In this document: one piece after another, positions 1 to 8,804 of the stretch | Position numbering within the stretch: the stretch's first letter is position 1 | How the letters are laid out: each line of letters begins with the position of its first letter | Origin: Candidatus Altarchaeales archaeon WOR_SM1_86-2 | Lineage (GTDB): Archaea; Altiarchaeota; Altiarchaeia; IMC4; MCBC01 | DNA: 15,674 nucleotides | Direction: 5' to 3' | Assembly (NCBI GenBank): GCA_001723855.1 | Contig: MCBC01000149.1 | Coordinates: 1-15,674 of the forward strand | Position numbers and translations under genes: made by a program | The notes under the pieces: model-generated | What the model saw: the letters and a program-made list of their open reading frames with translations, nothing else | Database searches by the model: none | What the model was told of the DNA's origin: nothing

Positions 1-508
1 ACATGTGAATGTTCCCGAGTTCCCTTAACGAGTGGGCATCGCTGCCGCCTGTTTTTGGCAGGCCGAGTTCGTCCGCTATTTTATTTATGTTCCTGCAGCT
101 CATTATCGTATGTCCGTTGTAGATTTCAACCGCATCGAAATCAAGTTTATATACCAGGTCTCCAACGCCGCCCCTGAAAGAATCGTAGGGGTGGACCGCG
201 ATTGCTATCCCGCCCGATTGGTGTATCCTCTCTATCACATCCTCCGCTGCCAAACCTATCTCCATCCGCGGGGCAGAACCCAGGCACAATATATGCCCTT
301 CCGCGGAAGAGACCTCAACCCCGGGTATCACCATGATATCCAGCCCCTTCTCTTTAACATATTTTTCCGCTGTCCTGCTGCCCTCGACTTCGTCATGATC
401 GGTGATTGCTATCCCCTCCAGACCGATTTTTCCTGCATGATCGATGATCTGCTCCGGGGAATTAGCACCGTCGGAGCAGTTAGTATGCGTGTGCGGGTCA
501 AACTTCAT
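1..508 (-). CDS. PHP-domain metal-dependent phosphoesterase (partial, C-terminus outside window)
   Basis: Reading the minus strand from the ATG at 506-508 gives 169 codons that run off the left edge, so only the N-terminal part is seen. The PHP metal-binding motifs are present in order: FDPHTHT (H6, H8) with D13, ITDHDE (D37, H38), PGVEVS (E65), GHIL (H72), AVHPY (H106) and GGSDAHS (D157, H159). This is the COG0613-type PHP family, whose members are trinuclear-metal phosphoesterases acting on nucleotides, nucleic acids or small phosphate esters; the substrate cannot be told here. It is transcribed divergently from cdc48. The opposite-strand reading frame in this region is a shadow. Family assignment is strong, exact function unknown. 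Confidence 0.9.
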   Translation of the reverse strand, partial: MKFDPHTHTNCSDGANSPEQIIDHAGKIGLEGIAITDHDEVEGSRTAEKYVKEKGLDIMVIPGVEVSSAEGHILCLGSAPRMEIGLAAEDVIERIHQSGGIAIAVHPYDSFRGGVGDLVYKLDFDAVEIYNGHTIMSCRNINKIADELGLPKTGGSDAHSLRELGNIHM

Positions 509-549
509 TTTTCCTGAATTTTTATATTGATTAAACTATATGTTTCCTT

Positions 550-557
550 TTTAAATA
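550..557 (-). promoter_or_regulatory. Putative TATA box for the PHP gene
   Basis: On the minus strand the bases TATTTAAA lie about 45 bases upstream of the PHP-gene ATG, with AAAG-type purines just before them. A start about 25 bases downstream of this box would leave a short leader of about 20 bases containing AGGA before the ATG. This is inferred from archaeal TATA spacing only. Confidence 0.4.
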
Positions 558-568
558 CTTTGTTTCGA

Positions 569-595
569 GTGCTATTGAGCGTAGCGAAATAGCAC
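569..595. repeat. Hairpin in the divergent PHP/cdc48 spacer
   Basis: GTGCTATT (569-576) and AATAGCAC (588-595) form a perfect 8-bp inverted repeat around an 11-base loop. A second, competing pairing exists: TTTCG...CTA upstream (from 563) against TAGCGAAA (582-589). The element lies between the two divergent promoters and not at a gene end, so it is not an obvious terminator. It could be an operator or a REP-like dispersed element. Confidence 0.5.
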
Positions 596-603
596 CTGAT
601 GAT

Positions 604-621
604 CAACCTTTCAGAAGGTTG
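604..621. repeat. Second hairpin upstream of cdc48
   Basis: CAACCTT (604-610) and AAGGTTG (615-621) are a perfect 7-bp inverted repeat with the tetraloop TCAG. It ends immediately before the cdc48 TATA-like tract (about 622-638), which is where a regulator could affect TBP/TFB binding. Function is inferred from position only. Confidence 0.45.
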
Positions 622-638
622 TTTTATATTTTTAAATA
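622..638 (+). promoter_or_regulatory. TATA-box region of cdc48
   Basis: The tract TTTTATATTTTTAAATA is centred about 26 bases upstream of the ATG at 656. Archaeal TATA boxes lie about 25-27 bases before the transcription start, so the mRNA probably starts at or next to the ATG (leaderless). No Shine-Dalgarno site precedes the ATG, which fits. Confidence 0.55.
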
Positions 639-643
639 ATTAA

Positions 644-2827
<2,184 letters not shown>

Positions 2828-2847
2828 TCTTTTTATTATTCTTTTTT
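2828..2847 (+). terminator. T-rich tract after cdc48
   Basis: Directly after the cdc48 stop the sequence is T-rich, with runs of five and six T separated by ATTATTC. Archaeal intrinsic termination needs mainly such U-tracts. The same AT-rich stretch also sits at promoter distance from the prefoldin ATG at 2861, so it may serve as both terminator and promoter. Confidence 0.35.
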
Positions 2848-2860
2848 AATATTTAAAAAA

Positions 2861-3223
2861 ATGGAAATTCCAAAACAGGTTCAGGATAAATTAGTCCAAT
2901 TCCAGGGGCTGCAGAATCAGATGCAGATGGTATTGATGCAGAAACACCAGTTGAATGTCAGACAGAAGGAAATCGAGCTTGCTCTGGAGGAGTTGGGGAA
3001 GGTAAAGAATGAAAAAATCTACAGGATTGCCGGCTCGCTTTTGATAGAGACCAACAAGAAGGACAGCAAAAAATCCCTGGGGGATGACAAGGAGATTACA
3101 GAGACGCAAATCAAGGTGATGGAAAAGCAGGAAAATAAGTTAAGAAGCAAACTGGAGGAGTTGAACGCCGAACTTCAAAATATGCTGAGGGGTGTTGAGA
3201 CGGGGGGTATTGGAGCCGGGTGA
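2861..3223 (+). CDS. pfdB: Prefoldin beta subunit
   Basis: The 120-residue protein opens with the beta-prefoldin pattern IPKQVQDKLVQFQGLQNQ and reads as coiled coil, beta hairpin, coiled coil. The first helix is about 5-50, with ALEELGKV at its end; the strand region around 52-65 contains KIYRIAGSLLIE; the second helix is about 78-112, rich in Glu, Lys and Leu (VMEKQENKLRSKLEEL). Length is typical. In archaea two alpha and four beta subunits make a jellyfish-shaped holdase that passes unfolded chains to the thermosome. The alpha-subunit gene is not in this window. It lies just downstream of cdc48 on the same strand. Confidence 0.93.
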   Translation: MEIPKQVQDKLVQFQGLQNQMQMVLMQKHQLNVRQKEIELALEELGKVKNEKIYRIAGSLLIETNKKDSKKSLGDDKEITETQIKVMEKQENKLRSKLEELNAELQNMLRGVETGGIGAG

Positions 3224-3278
3224 GGCTTGCACTCGCGCTTTATTTTATCCGGGTCCATGATCCATTATAAAATAAGAG

Positions 3279-3773
3279 ATGATGAAACAATATGCTCCCT
3301 ACCTGATTTTTACCATTTCGATTTCGGCATTTTGCGCCTTAATTTTCGTCGCGCCCTGTACGGCGCATATGGGGGAAGAAAACCCGGCATACTCGATCAT
3401 ATCGAACTTTACCTATGATTTTTTCCACACGACATGCCATCAAAACCCTGAGAGGTCATTCCTTTTATTCGGGTATCAACTGGGGGTGTGCGCCAGATGC
3501 ACCGGAATCTATCTTGGAATGTTAGCTCTCACAATCTCATACCTGGTATTCAAACGCATAAACGATAACTCAACGCCTTCAAAATACTATCTCATCGCTT
3601 CTTTAATTCCGATCGGACTGGATGGGGGCTCGCAGATCCTGGGACTGAGAGAAAGTTTCAATGAACTCCGTTTCGTCACAGGCTTCATATTTGGTGGCAT
3701 ATTGGTATTCTATCTCATCCCGGTATTCAATCAACTGTTCTGGAGAGCGGTCGACAGATTGAAAAACAAATAG
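3279..3773 (+). CDS. DUF2085 family membrane protein
   Basis: This 164-residue protein has the DUF2085 signature: FHTTCHQNPERSF (49-61, with C53-H54-Q55) followed by GVCARCTGIYLG (69-80, with C71 and C74), and downstream LDGGSQ (114-119). Hydrophobic segments lie at about 8-27, 68-91, 105-122 and 134-152, so it is an integral membrane protein. The conserved Cys/His set suggests a metal or redox site, but the family's function is not known to me. Two tandem ATG codons (3279, 3282) are possible starts. It converges with the next gene, leaving only three bases between the two stop codons. An overlapping frame starting at 3227 is a shadow. Confidence 0.85.
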   Translation: MMKQYAPYLIFTISISAFCALIFVAPCTAHMGEENPAYSIISNFTYDFFHTTCHQNPERSFLLFGYQLGVCARCTGIYLGMLALTISYLVFKRINDNSTPSKYYLIASLIPIGLDGGSQILGLRESFNELRFVTGFIFGGILVFYLIPVFNQLFWRAVDRLKNK

Positions 3774-3776
3774 GAT

Positions 3777-4199
3777 TTATTCCTTGAGTTTCGCAACGAT
3801 AACACCGCCCACTGCACCGAATATTGCGCCCAGGATAGCAAAAATAATTATTCTAAATACACCGCCAAGTACTGAAAATGCCATCATCTCACCCGCCCCA
3901 TAAGCAGAATAGTAATCGTAATAATCAGACATATCAATAACAGCGCTGAAAAATACGTCGATTATCAAGACAATTACTCCCCCGATGACACCGGCGATAA
4001 CACCGCTTATTCCTCCGACAATCGCACCATCCATCAGTTCTATCTTACCGATCTTACCAATCAACATCCATGCAGCAATCGCTCCTCCACCAACAAACCA
4101 TAGACAACAGCATAAATTAACAAGCGGGATTCCAGATAAGATTCCGGCAACCAGTCCGCCCACTATCGCGGGCATCATCATCTTAGACATATCAACCAT
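3777..4199 (-). CDS. Small glycine-rich multi-pass membrane protein, unknown function
   Basis: This 140-residue protein is almost entirely hydrophobic, with many Gly-x-x-x-Gly and Gly-Gly pairs. Likely membrane segments are about 10-28, 33-49, 58-84 and 108-136. Landmarks are VNLCCCLW (28-34), three consecutive cysteines after a Pro-Leu, and a tyrosine-rich loop DYYDYYSAY (92-100) between the last two segments. Similar Gly-rich proteins with a Cys-Cys-Cys-Leu-Trp stretch exist in archaea and bacteria without assigned function. The ATG at 4197-4199 is used here; a second Met at position 4 is an alternative start. Upstream on the minus strand is an AT-rich tract (about 4223-4240) that could hold its TATA box. 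The plus-strand reading frame across it is the uninterrupted upstream extension of the aIF2 gamma frame, not coding. Confidence 0.72.
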   Translation of the reverse strand: MVDMSKMMMPAIVGGLVAGILSGIPLVNLCCCLWFVGGGAIAAWMLIGKIGKIELMDGAIVGGISGVIAGVIGGVIVLIIDVFFSAVIDMSDYYDYYSAYGAGEMMAFSVLGGVFRIIIFAILGAIFGAVGGVIVAKLKE

Positions 4200-4352
4200 T
4201 TTTCAATTTTATTGTTTATTATGGATTTTATTAATAAATACAAATGATTCCGCTGTCTCACATGCACGATCCTGCGGATCTTCTTTGTCAACTCAATCCA
4301 TTTCTGCCTGTGGAAATATCTTTCGCCCCGATAAAGATGGGTTTAATTTCAG

Positions 4353-4368
4353 TTTTATATTTTTAAAG
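4353..4368 (+). promoter_or_regulatory. TATA box of aIF2 gamma (leaderless TTG start)
   Basis: TTTTATATTTTTAAAG is centred about 25 bases upstream of the TTG at 4384. That spacing puts transcription initiation at the TTG itself, supporting a leaderless mRNA. The rest of the 4200-4383 spacer holds no convincing gene; it includes a small palindrome, GATCC TGC GGATC, at 4268-4280. Confidence 0.6.
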
Positions 4369-4383
4369 GTAATATATACAAAA

Positions 4384-5595
4384 TTGGATCAGTCTAAGAT
4401 AAATATTGGTATGGTAGGGCATGTGGATCACGGTAAGACCTCATTAGCGGAGGCGTTGTCGGGAATCTGGACAGACCAGCACAGCGAGGAGATAAAGAGA
4501 GGGATTTCCATCCGGCTGGGGTATGCGGACTGCGAGTTCTATAAATGCCAGAAGTGCAACGGCTCAGACGCCTACTCCACCAGAAACACGTGCCCTAACT
4601 GCGGCTCGAAGACGAAGTTCCTGCGCAAAATATCGCTTGTTGACTCCCCCGGGCACGGGACTTTAATGGCTACAATGCTTTCCGGAGCGGCAATAATGGA
4701 CGGCGCGATCCTTGTCATAGCGGCAAATGAACCCTGCCCCCAGCCGCAAACCGCTGAACACCTTGAAGCATTGAATATTCGGGGGGTTAAGAAAATAGTT
4801 GTTGCGCAGAATAAAATAGATTTAGTTTCAAAAAAGGAGGCCATCGAGAATTATGAGCAAATCAAAAAATTTACACATAACTCTGTTGCAAAAGATGCTC
4901 CGATAATTCCCATAGCGGCACATTACGGGGCAAATATTGATGTTTTGATAGAAACCATCGAAGGGGTTATCTCAACTCCAAAAAGGGACAACAACGGTCA
5001 TTACCCGTTGATGTATATCGCAAGATCGTTTGATATAAATCGACCTGGTATGGAGATTAAGAATATTAAGGGAGGGGTTATCGGCGGATCGATCATAGAA
5101 GGGGAATTTAAGATCGGGGACGAAATTGAAATCCGACCCGGAGTTAAGAGAGAAAAACGCTATGAACCGCTGCACACCAGGATCGTCAGTTTAAACGCGG
5201 GCGGCGGTAAACTTGATAAGGTTAAAACGGGCGGGTTGATAGCGATGGGTACGACACTTGATCCGAGTTTAACCAAGTCGGACGGGGTGATAGGGAATGT
5301 TGTTGGATTGAAGGATGAGATACCTGATGTATACTCAAAACTGAACCTTGAAATTCACCTGCTTAATCGGCTGGTGGGCAGTGAAGAAGAACTGGAGATC
5401 AAGCCGTTAATACCGGGGGAGCAGTTGATGCTGAGTGTCGGCACGGCAGTAACATCCGGTAAAATAAAGGACGTAAAAAAAGGGGGGATTGAATTAACCC
5501 TGCCCGTCTGCGCCCGAAAAGAGCAGAGGGTGGCGATAAGCCGCAAAATCGGGATGAGGTGGCGGTTGATCGGCTATGGGGTTGTTAAGGGTTGA
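4384..5595 (+). CDS. eif2g: Translation initiation factor aIF2, gamma subunit (GTPase)
   Basis: The protein is 403 residues when read from TTG at 4384, close to the usual archaeal length of about 410. It is the GTPase core of the aIF2 heterotrimer that brings initiator Met-tRNA to the small subunit. Motifs from the TTG start: G1 GHVDHGKT (12-19), a zinc knuckle with C55, C58, C70 and C73, G3 DSPGH (87-91) and G4 NKID (143-146), followed by the two beta-barrel domains (about 205-403). The open frame extends upstream to 3985, but that part is antisense to another gene and unlike the family. The first in-frame ATG (4411) would cut into G1, so TTG is the only sensible start. Oddity: the residue after DSPGH is Gly where the family normally has Glu. 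No alpha or beta subunit gene is in the window. Confidence 0.95.
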   Translation: MDQSKINIGMVGHVDHGKTSLAEALSGIWTDQHSEEIKRGISIRLGYADCEFYKCQKCNGSDAYSTRNTCPNCGSKTKFLRKISLVDSPGHGTLMATMLSGAAIMDGAILVIAANEPCPQPQTAEHLEALNIRGVKKIVVAQNKIDLVSKKEAIENYEQIKKFTHNSVAKDAPIIPIAAHYGANIDVLIETIEGVISTPKRDNNGHYPLMYIARSFDINRPGMEIKNIKGGVIGGSIIEGEFKIGDEIEIRPGVKREKRYEPLHTRIVSLNAGGGKLDKVKTGGLIAMGTTLDPSLTKSDGVIGNVVGLKDEIPDVYSKLNLEIHLLNRLVGSEEELEIKPLIPGEQLMLSVGTAVTSGKIKDVKKGGIELTLPVCARKEQRVAISRKIGMRWRLIGYGVVKG

Positions 5596-5676
5596 AAATA
5601 TTAATTTTCCTGATTATTCCGGTCGTTTTTCACTTCTTGATTAAGTCTCGTTCAAATTAACATAAAAGTAAAAACC

Positions 5677-5690
5677 TTTTTATATAAAAG
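5677..5690 (+). promoter_or_regulatory. TATA box of the AbiL-like operon
   Basis: TTTTTATATAAAAG, preceded by AAAAACC as a possible BRE, is the best TATA match in the 191-base AT-rich spacer 5596-5786. A start about 25 bases downstream (around 5710) would give a leader of about 75 bases. This differs from the leaderless genes around it. Confidence 0.5.
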
Positions 5691-5727
5691 TTTAAAATAA
5701 ATATAAAAACAATTTTTAATACTAAAA

Positions 5728-5746
5728 TTTGTGAATTTATCACAAA
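5728..5746. promoter_or_regulatory. Perfect palindrome, candidate operator of the AbiL-like operon
   Basis: TTTGTGAATTTATCACAAA consists of 7-bp perfect arms around five bases and contains the half-sites TGTGA and TCACA. It lies downstream of the likely TATA box and 40 bases before the ATG, a usual place for a repressor site in archaea. The half-sites look like those of CRP/FNR proteins but with a five-base spacer rather than six. The regulator is unknown. Confidence 0.5.
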
Positions 5747-5771
5747 ATAATTAATTTAATACTTAAAATCA

Positions 5772-5777
5772 AGAGGT
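5772..5777 (+). promoter_or_regulatory. Shine-Dalgarno site of the AbiL-like ATPase
   Basis: AGAGGT matches the archaeal anti-Shine-Dalgarno sequence and ends nine bases before the ATG at 5787. It supports that start and a leadered transcript. Confidence 0.6.
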
Positions 5778-5786
5778 TAAAATAAA

Positions 5787-7055
5787 ATGTTAATTGAATT
5801 CAGCGTAGAAAATTTTCGTTCCATAAAGGAAAAAGTAACTCTAAGTATGGTGGCTTCTTCGGATAAGTCGCTGGAAAATAATTTGATTAAACCAAAAGTC
5901 TTAAAAAAGGATAGATTATTGAAAAGTGCGGTGCTTTATGGTGCAAATGCATCTGGAAAAAGTAATGTAATCATGGCGTTAGGCTTTCTGAAAGATCTGG
6001 TGATGCGCTCACATAAATATCAAAAGGGTGATGAAATTAAATATAGCCCATTTAAACTAGACGAAGAATATATTTCCAAGCCGAGTAAATTTAAAGTTGT
6101 TTTTATCAAAAACAATATTAAATACGTTTACGGAGTATCTTCCACCAACGAAAAAATTATAGACGAATATTTGTATTACTATCCAAAAGGTCGCAGAGCG
6201 CTCATATTTAAAAGAAGTGGCACCACTAAATATAAGTTTAGTATCGATAAAGATAAGCAGAAAGATAACTCTGAAAGAACTTTAGACAATGTATTATATT
6301 TATCTAAAGCTACACAGGAAAAATATGACAAAACCGCAGATACTTTTGACTGGTTTAAAGATACTTTGAAAGTTATAGGTCCAACAGACCACCCTGGTTT
6401 AATAAAATTTACTATTGAATTACTTAACAAAGATCAAAACTTAAAAACTATTATATTAAAGTCCATTTTAGAGGCGGATTTGGGGATTGGAGACATCTCT
6501 GCATCAATTAAGGATCTTGCAATTGATGATTTGCCATCCGAGTTTCCTACTGAATTAAAAGGTTTGATAATTGATGGTAAAAGTAAAATAAGACAACGTG
6601 AAATAAAAATACTCCATACTGTTCTTAATAAAGAAGGTAAAGAATTAAATGTTTATTTTGATTTTAATGAAGAATCTGAAGGAACACAGAGATTATTTTC
6701 TTTAATAGGCCCATGGATTGATGCTTTAGTAAATGATCGCATTTTGGTTGTGGATGAATTGGATACTAAACTACATCCTATACTAAACATTTTCTTAATT
6801 AAATTATTCCACGACTCTACCCAAAATAAAAGTAATGCCCAATTAATATTCACCACTCACAATACCAACACACTTGATTTGGATTTATTCAGAAGAGACC
6901 AGATATGGTTCACCGAGAAAAATCCGGATTCGGGAAGTACTGATCTTTATTCACTAGTGCAATATAGTCCACGTAAAGATGAGAATATTCAAAAGGGCTA
7001 TCTTTTGGGTAGGTATGGAGCCATACCTTTCATAAAAGAAAACAAAATATTTTAA
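5787..7055 (+). CDS. AbiLi/RloA-like AAA_15 ATPase, first gene of a phage-defence pair
   Basis: This 422-residue SMC/ABC-like ATPase belongs to the COG1106/AAA_15 group. It opens with IEFSVENFRSIKE (3-15), followed by Walker A GANASGKSN (52-60). An ABC-signature-like stretch EESEGTQRLF lies at 295-304, Walker B ILVVDELDTKLHP at 319-331 (D323, E324), and the His switch FTTHNT at 355-360. The tail RDQIWFTEKN and YLLGRYGAIPF (405-415) is the family's characteristic end. Length is complete and no catalytic residue is missing. It is followed after one base by an rloB gene; this pair is the AbiL abortive-infection arrangement and also the restriction-linked rloAB pair. By analogy the ATPase would sense infection and license the partner nuclease. 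The region is visibly more AT-rich than its neighbours, consistent with transfer. No restriction-modification genes are adjacent. Confidence 0.88.
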   Translation: MLIEFSVENFRSIKEKVTLSMVASSDKSLENNLIKPKVLKKDRLLKSAVLYGANASGKSNVIMALGFLKDLVMRSHKYQKGDEIKYSPFKLDEEYISKPSKFKVVFIKNNIKYVYGVSSTNEKIIDEYLYYYPKGRRALIFKRSGTTKYKFSIDKDKQKDNSERTLDNVLYLSKATQEKYDKTADTFDWFKDTLKVIGPTDHPGLIKFTIELLNKDQNLKTIILKSILEADLGIGDISASIKDLAIDDLPSEFPTELKGLIIDGKSKIRQREIKILHTVLNKEGKELNVYFDFNEESEGTQRLFSLIGPWIDALVNDRILVVDELDTKLHPILNIFLIKLFHDSTQNKSNAQLIFTTHNTNTLDLDLFRRDQIWFTEKNPDSGSTDLYSLVQYSPRKDENIQKGYLLGRYGAIPFIKENKIF

Positions 7056-7056
7056 A

Positions 7057-7695
7057 ATGGGAAGAAGGGGATACCGTCCCAGAAAAACAAATAAAACACA
7101 CCCAATAAAACCTCGCAGATTTGTAGTTATTGTTTGTGAAGGTGCAAAGACAGAGACTCAATACTTCAATGGATTTAATGAGAGGAATAGCGGTGTTAAA
7201 ATTGTACCCCTATATGAAAACTGTAATGGTCCAAAAAGTATAGTTGAGTCTGCAGAAAAACAGATTGATAAGTATGATCTAAATCTTGATGAAGGAGATG
7301 GTTTATGGTGTGCATTTGACGTTGATGAAAACACGAATGATATGATTGCTTATGCAGTTAAAATTGCGGATGAAAACAATATCCGGATTGCATTATCAAA
7401 CCCGTGCATTGAACTCTGGTTTCTTTTGCATTATCCCTGGAGTTATAATTGGACATTAACAAGGAAAGAGGCTTTTAAGGAACTAAAAGGATTTATTAAG
7501 GATTATGATAAAAACTACCCTGAAATCTATTCTATGCTGAAAGATAAACTTCCAACAGCCATTGAAAATGCAAAAAAGTTAGATAGGATTCATGAAAAGA
7601 ATAATATCAAATTAATTAGTGTTGAAAGCACTCCCTCCTCCCAAGTATTCAAATTGATTGAATCCATTCAAGAACTCAAAAGGAGTAAGAACTAA
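7057..7695 (+). CDS. rloB: RloB-family (AbiLii-like) protein, putative Toprim-like effector
   Basis: The 212-residue protein carries the RloB family landmarks. A basic N-terminus of about 20 residues is followed by FVVIVCEGAKTETQYF (22-37, with E28 and E33), WCAFDVDEN (84-92, with D88 and D90), and SNPCIELWFLLHY (114-126). The C-terminus has a TPSSQVF stretch (192-198). The Glu in the first strand plus the later Asp-x-Asp resembles the metal site of Toprim nucleases; that is an inference from motif order, not proof. It starts one base after the stop of the ATPase gene without its own Shine-Dalgarno site, so translation is probably coupled. It converges with the amidohydrolase 18 bases downstream. 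In AbiL-type systems both proteins are needed for defence. Confidence 0.87.
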   Translation: MGRRGYRPRKTNKTHPIKPRRFVVIVCEGAKTETQYFNGFNERNSGVKIVPLYENCNGPKSIVESAEKQIDKYDLNLDEGDGLWCAFDVDENTNDMIAYAVKIADENNIRIALSNPCIELWFLLHYPWSYNWTLTRKEAFKELKGFIKDYDKNYPEIYSMLKDKLPTAIENAKKLDRIHEKNNIKLISVESTPSSQVFKLIESIQELKRSKN

Positions 7696-7713
7696 AATTT
7701 TGAAGAATGACAT

Positions 7714-8763
7714 TTAATCCTTATCAACGACAAATTCGCCTTCAACCATTACCTTTCTTACGTTCTCAGGGCTGCATCTGTTAACTACCGCAGAAACCCA
7801 GTTCTTGTTGTATTTCAAATTCGGTGCATTTTTATCTATAAAGATTAAATTCGCATCTCTTCCTTTTTCAATAACCCCCGAGTTGATGCGCAGAGCCTTT
7901 GCGCCATTCAGCGTAGCGATCTTTAATATTTCCTTTGCAGGGACCGGTTCATGTAAAAAGGAAATCTTTGACAGAAATTCCATCTCCCTGAACATATCGG
8001 GAGAATTTATCATCACGTTGTCTGTTCCCAGGGCAACGTTTATGCCCGCGTCAAGCAGACTTCTTACCTTTGGAAACCCGACTCCTAACTGTGCGTTGCT
8101 TCTCGGGCAGATGACCACCGAGATTTTTTGTTTTGAGATTTTCTTTATATCATCTAAAGTTGCGTGCGTTGCGTGAACTATAATGTCTGGTTTCATGGAC
8201 AGCGCAAGTTCTATTTCACCTTCTTCTTCCCCGGCGTGCACCGCCACTATCTTATTCCTTTTCTCCCCGCTATACGCAATACCATAAACATTCAGCCCAA
8301 GACCACCGCACTCACCCAATTCTTTTGCGTTTAATTCCCTTCCAAGAATAACCGCCTTGATTTTCACCCCGGACAGCGATTCCTTTAACATTTCTATCCC
8401 TGAAACCCCAAATTCCCTGAAGTCGGCAAAACACGAGATTCCGCAATTCAGCATATGCCTTATGCTTTCTTTCATCGCAAAAATTAACTCGTCCCTTTCT
8501 GCCCCCTCATATAATTTCCATTTCAAGCCGTCTGGACCGCAGGCGTCCCACGCAGATAAACCAACTGCCGCTTCCTTTGCAAATGAATCCCCTACATGGG
8601 TATGAGCATTTATCAGGGCAGGCATAACCAGATAATCCTTAAAATCTTTACCCCCGGAAACGAAACCGTCTCCAACGGCATCGATAACTTTGTTTTTCAC
8701 AATAATATGTCCTTCTTCAACGAAATCAAAATCCTTGTCCATTAAAGAACAATTTATTATCAT
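7714..8763 (-). CDS. Amidohydrolase (cytosine/adenosine deaminase-like, COG0402 type)
   Basis: This 349-residue metal-dependent hydrolase starts with a beta-sandwich segment, then the first metal motif MPALINAHTHVGDS (47-60; H54, H56). Further ligands are VAVHAGE (H176), VHATHA (H197, H200), the ICPRSN strand (219-223) and GTDN (D248), followed by a C-terminal sandwich segment with GRDANLIFID. This is the order of the TIM-barrel deaminase and chlorohydrolase-like branch, so hydrolytic deamination of a purine, pyrimidine or related ring is likely. At 349 residues it is shorter than the roughly 420-residue 5'-deoxyadenosine deaminase type, and it resembles a shorter archaeal group with unassigned substrate. 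All metal ligands are present. It shares a 41-base promoter region with L10. Confidence 0.88.
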   Translation of the reverse strand: MIINCSLMDKDFDFVEEGHIIVKNKVIDAVGDGFVSGGKDFKDYLVMPALINAHTHVGDSFAKEAAVGLSAWDACGPDGLKWKLYEGAERDELIFAMKESIRHMLNCGISCFADFREFGVSGIEMLKESLSGVKIKAVILGRELNAKELGECGGLGLNVYGIAYSGEKRNKIVAVHAGEEEGEIELALSMKPDIIVHATHATLDDIKKISKQKISVVICPRSNAQLGVGFPKVRSLLDAGINVALGTDNVMINSPDMFREMEFLSKISFLHEPVPAKEILKIATLNGAKALRINSGVIEKGRDANLIFIDKNAPNLKYNKNWVSAVVNRCSPENVRKVMVEGEFVVDKD

Positions 8764-8804
8764 CTTTTTATTTTAAATAATAAAATAGTTAAAAGAAGAA
8801 AGAA
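8764..8804. promoter_or_regulatory. Compact divergent promoter of the amidohydrolase and L10
   Basis: The two start codons are 41 bases apart, and the spacer is nearly all A and T on the amidohydrolase side (TTTTTATTTTAAATAATAAA around 8766-8785). TTTAAATAA is centred about 28 bases before the L10 ATG. Read the other way, TATTTTATTATTT is centred about 22 bases before the amidohydrolase ATG. One AT block therefore probably binds TBP for both genes, and both messages should have very short or no leaders. Confidence 0.5.

Noticed and set aside
32..517. Open plus-strand frame of 161 codons at the left edge
   Set aside because: It is complementary to the PHP-domain gene, whose metal motifs are all present on the minus strand; the plus frame shows no family features.
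596..615. Possible C/D-box guide RNA (TGATGA at 597-602)
   Set aside because: The base before TGATGA is C instead of a purine, and no CTGA D box follows at a suitable distance.
4244..4366. A 40-codon ATG frame in the spacer before aIF2 gamma
   Set aside because: It overlaps the aIF2 gamma TATA box, has no ribosome-binding site or recognisable features, and is likely chance.
3985..4383. Upstream extension of the aIF2 gamma frame
   Set aside because: The translated part is Pro/Ile-rich, antisense to the Gly-rich membrane protein, and not part of any aIF2 gamma; the TTG at 4384 gives the normal length.
5596..5786. Searched as a possible RNA gene or attachment site beside the defence cassette
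   Set aside because: It is AT-rich, without a tRNA fold or flanking direct repeat that I could find; only the TATA box, palindrome and Shine-Dalgarno site are supportable.
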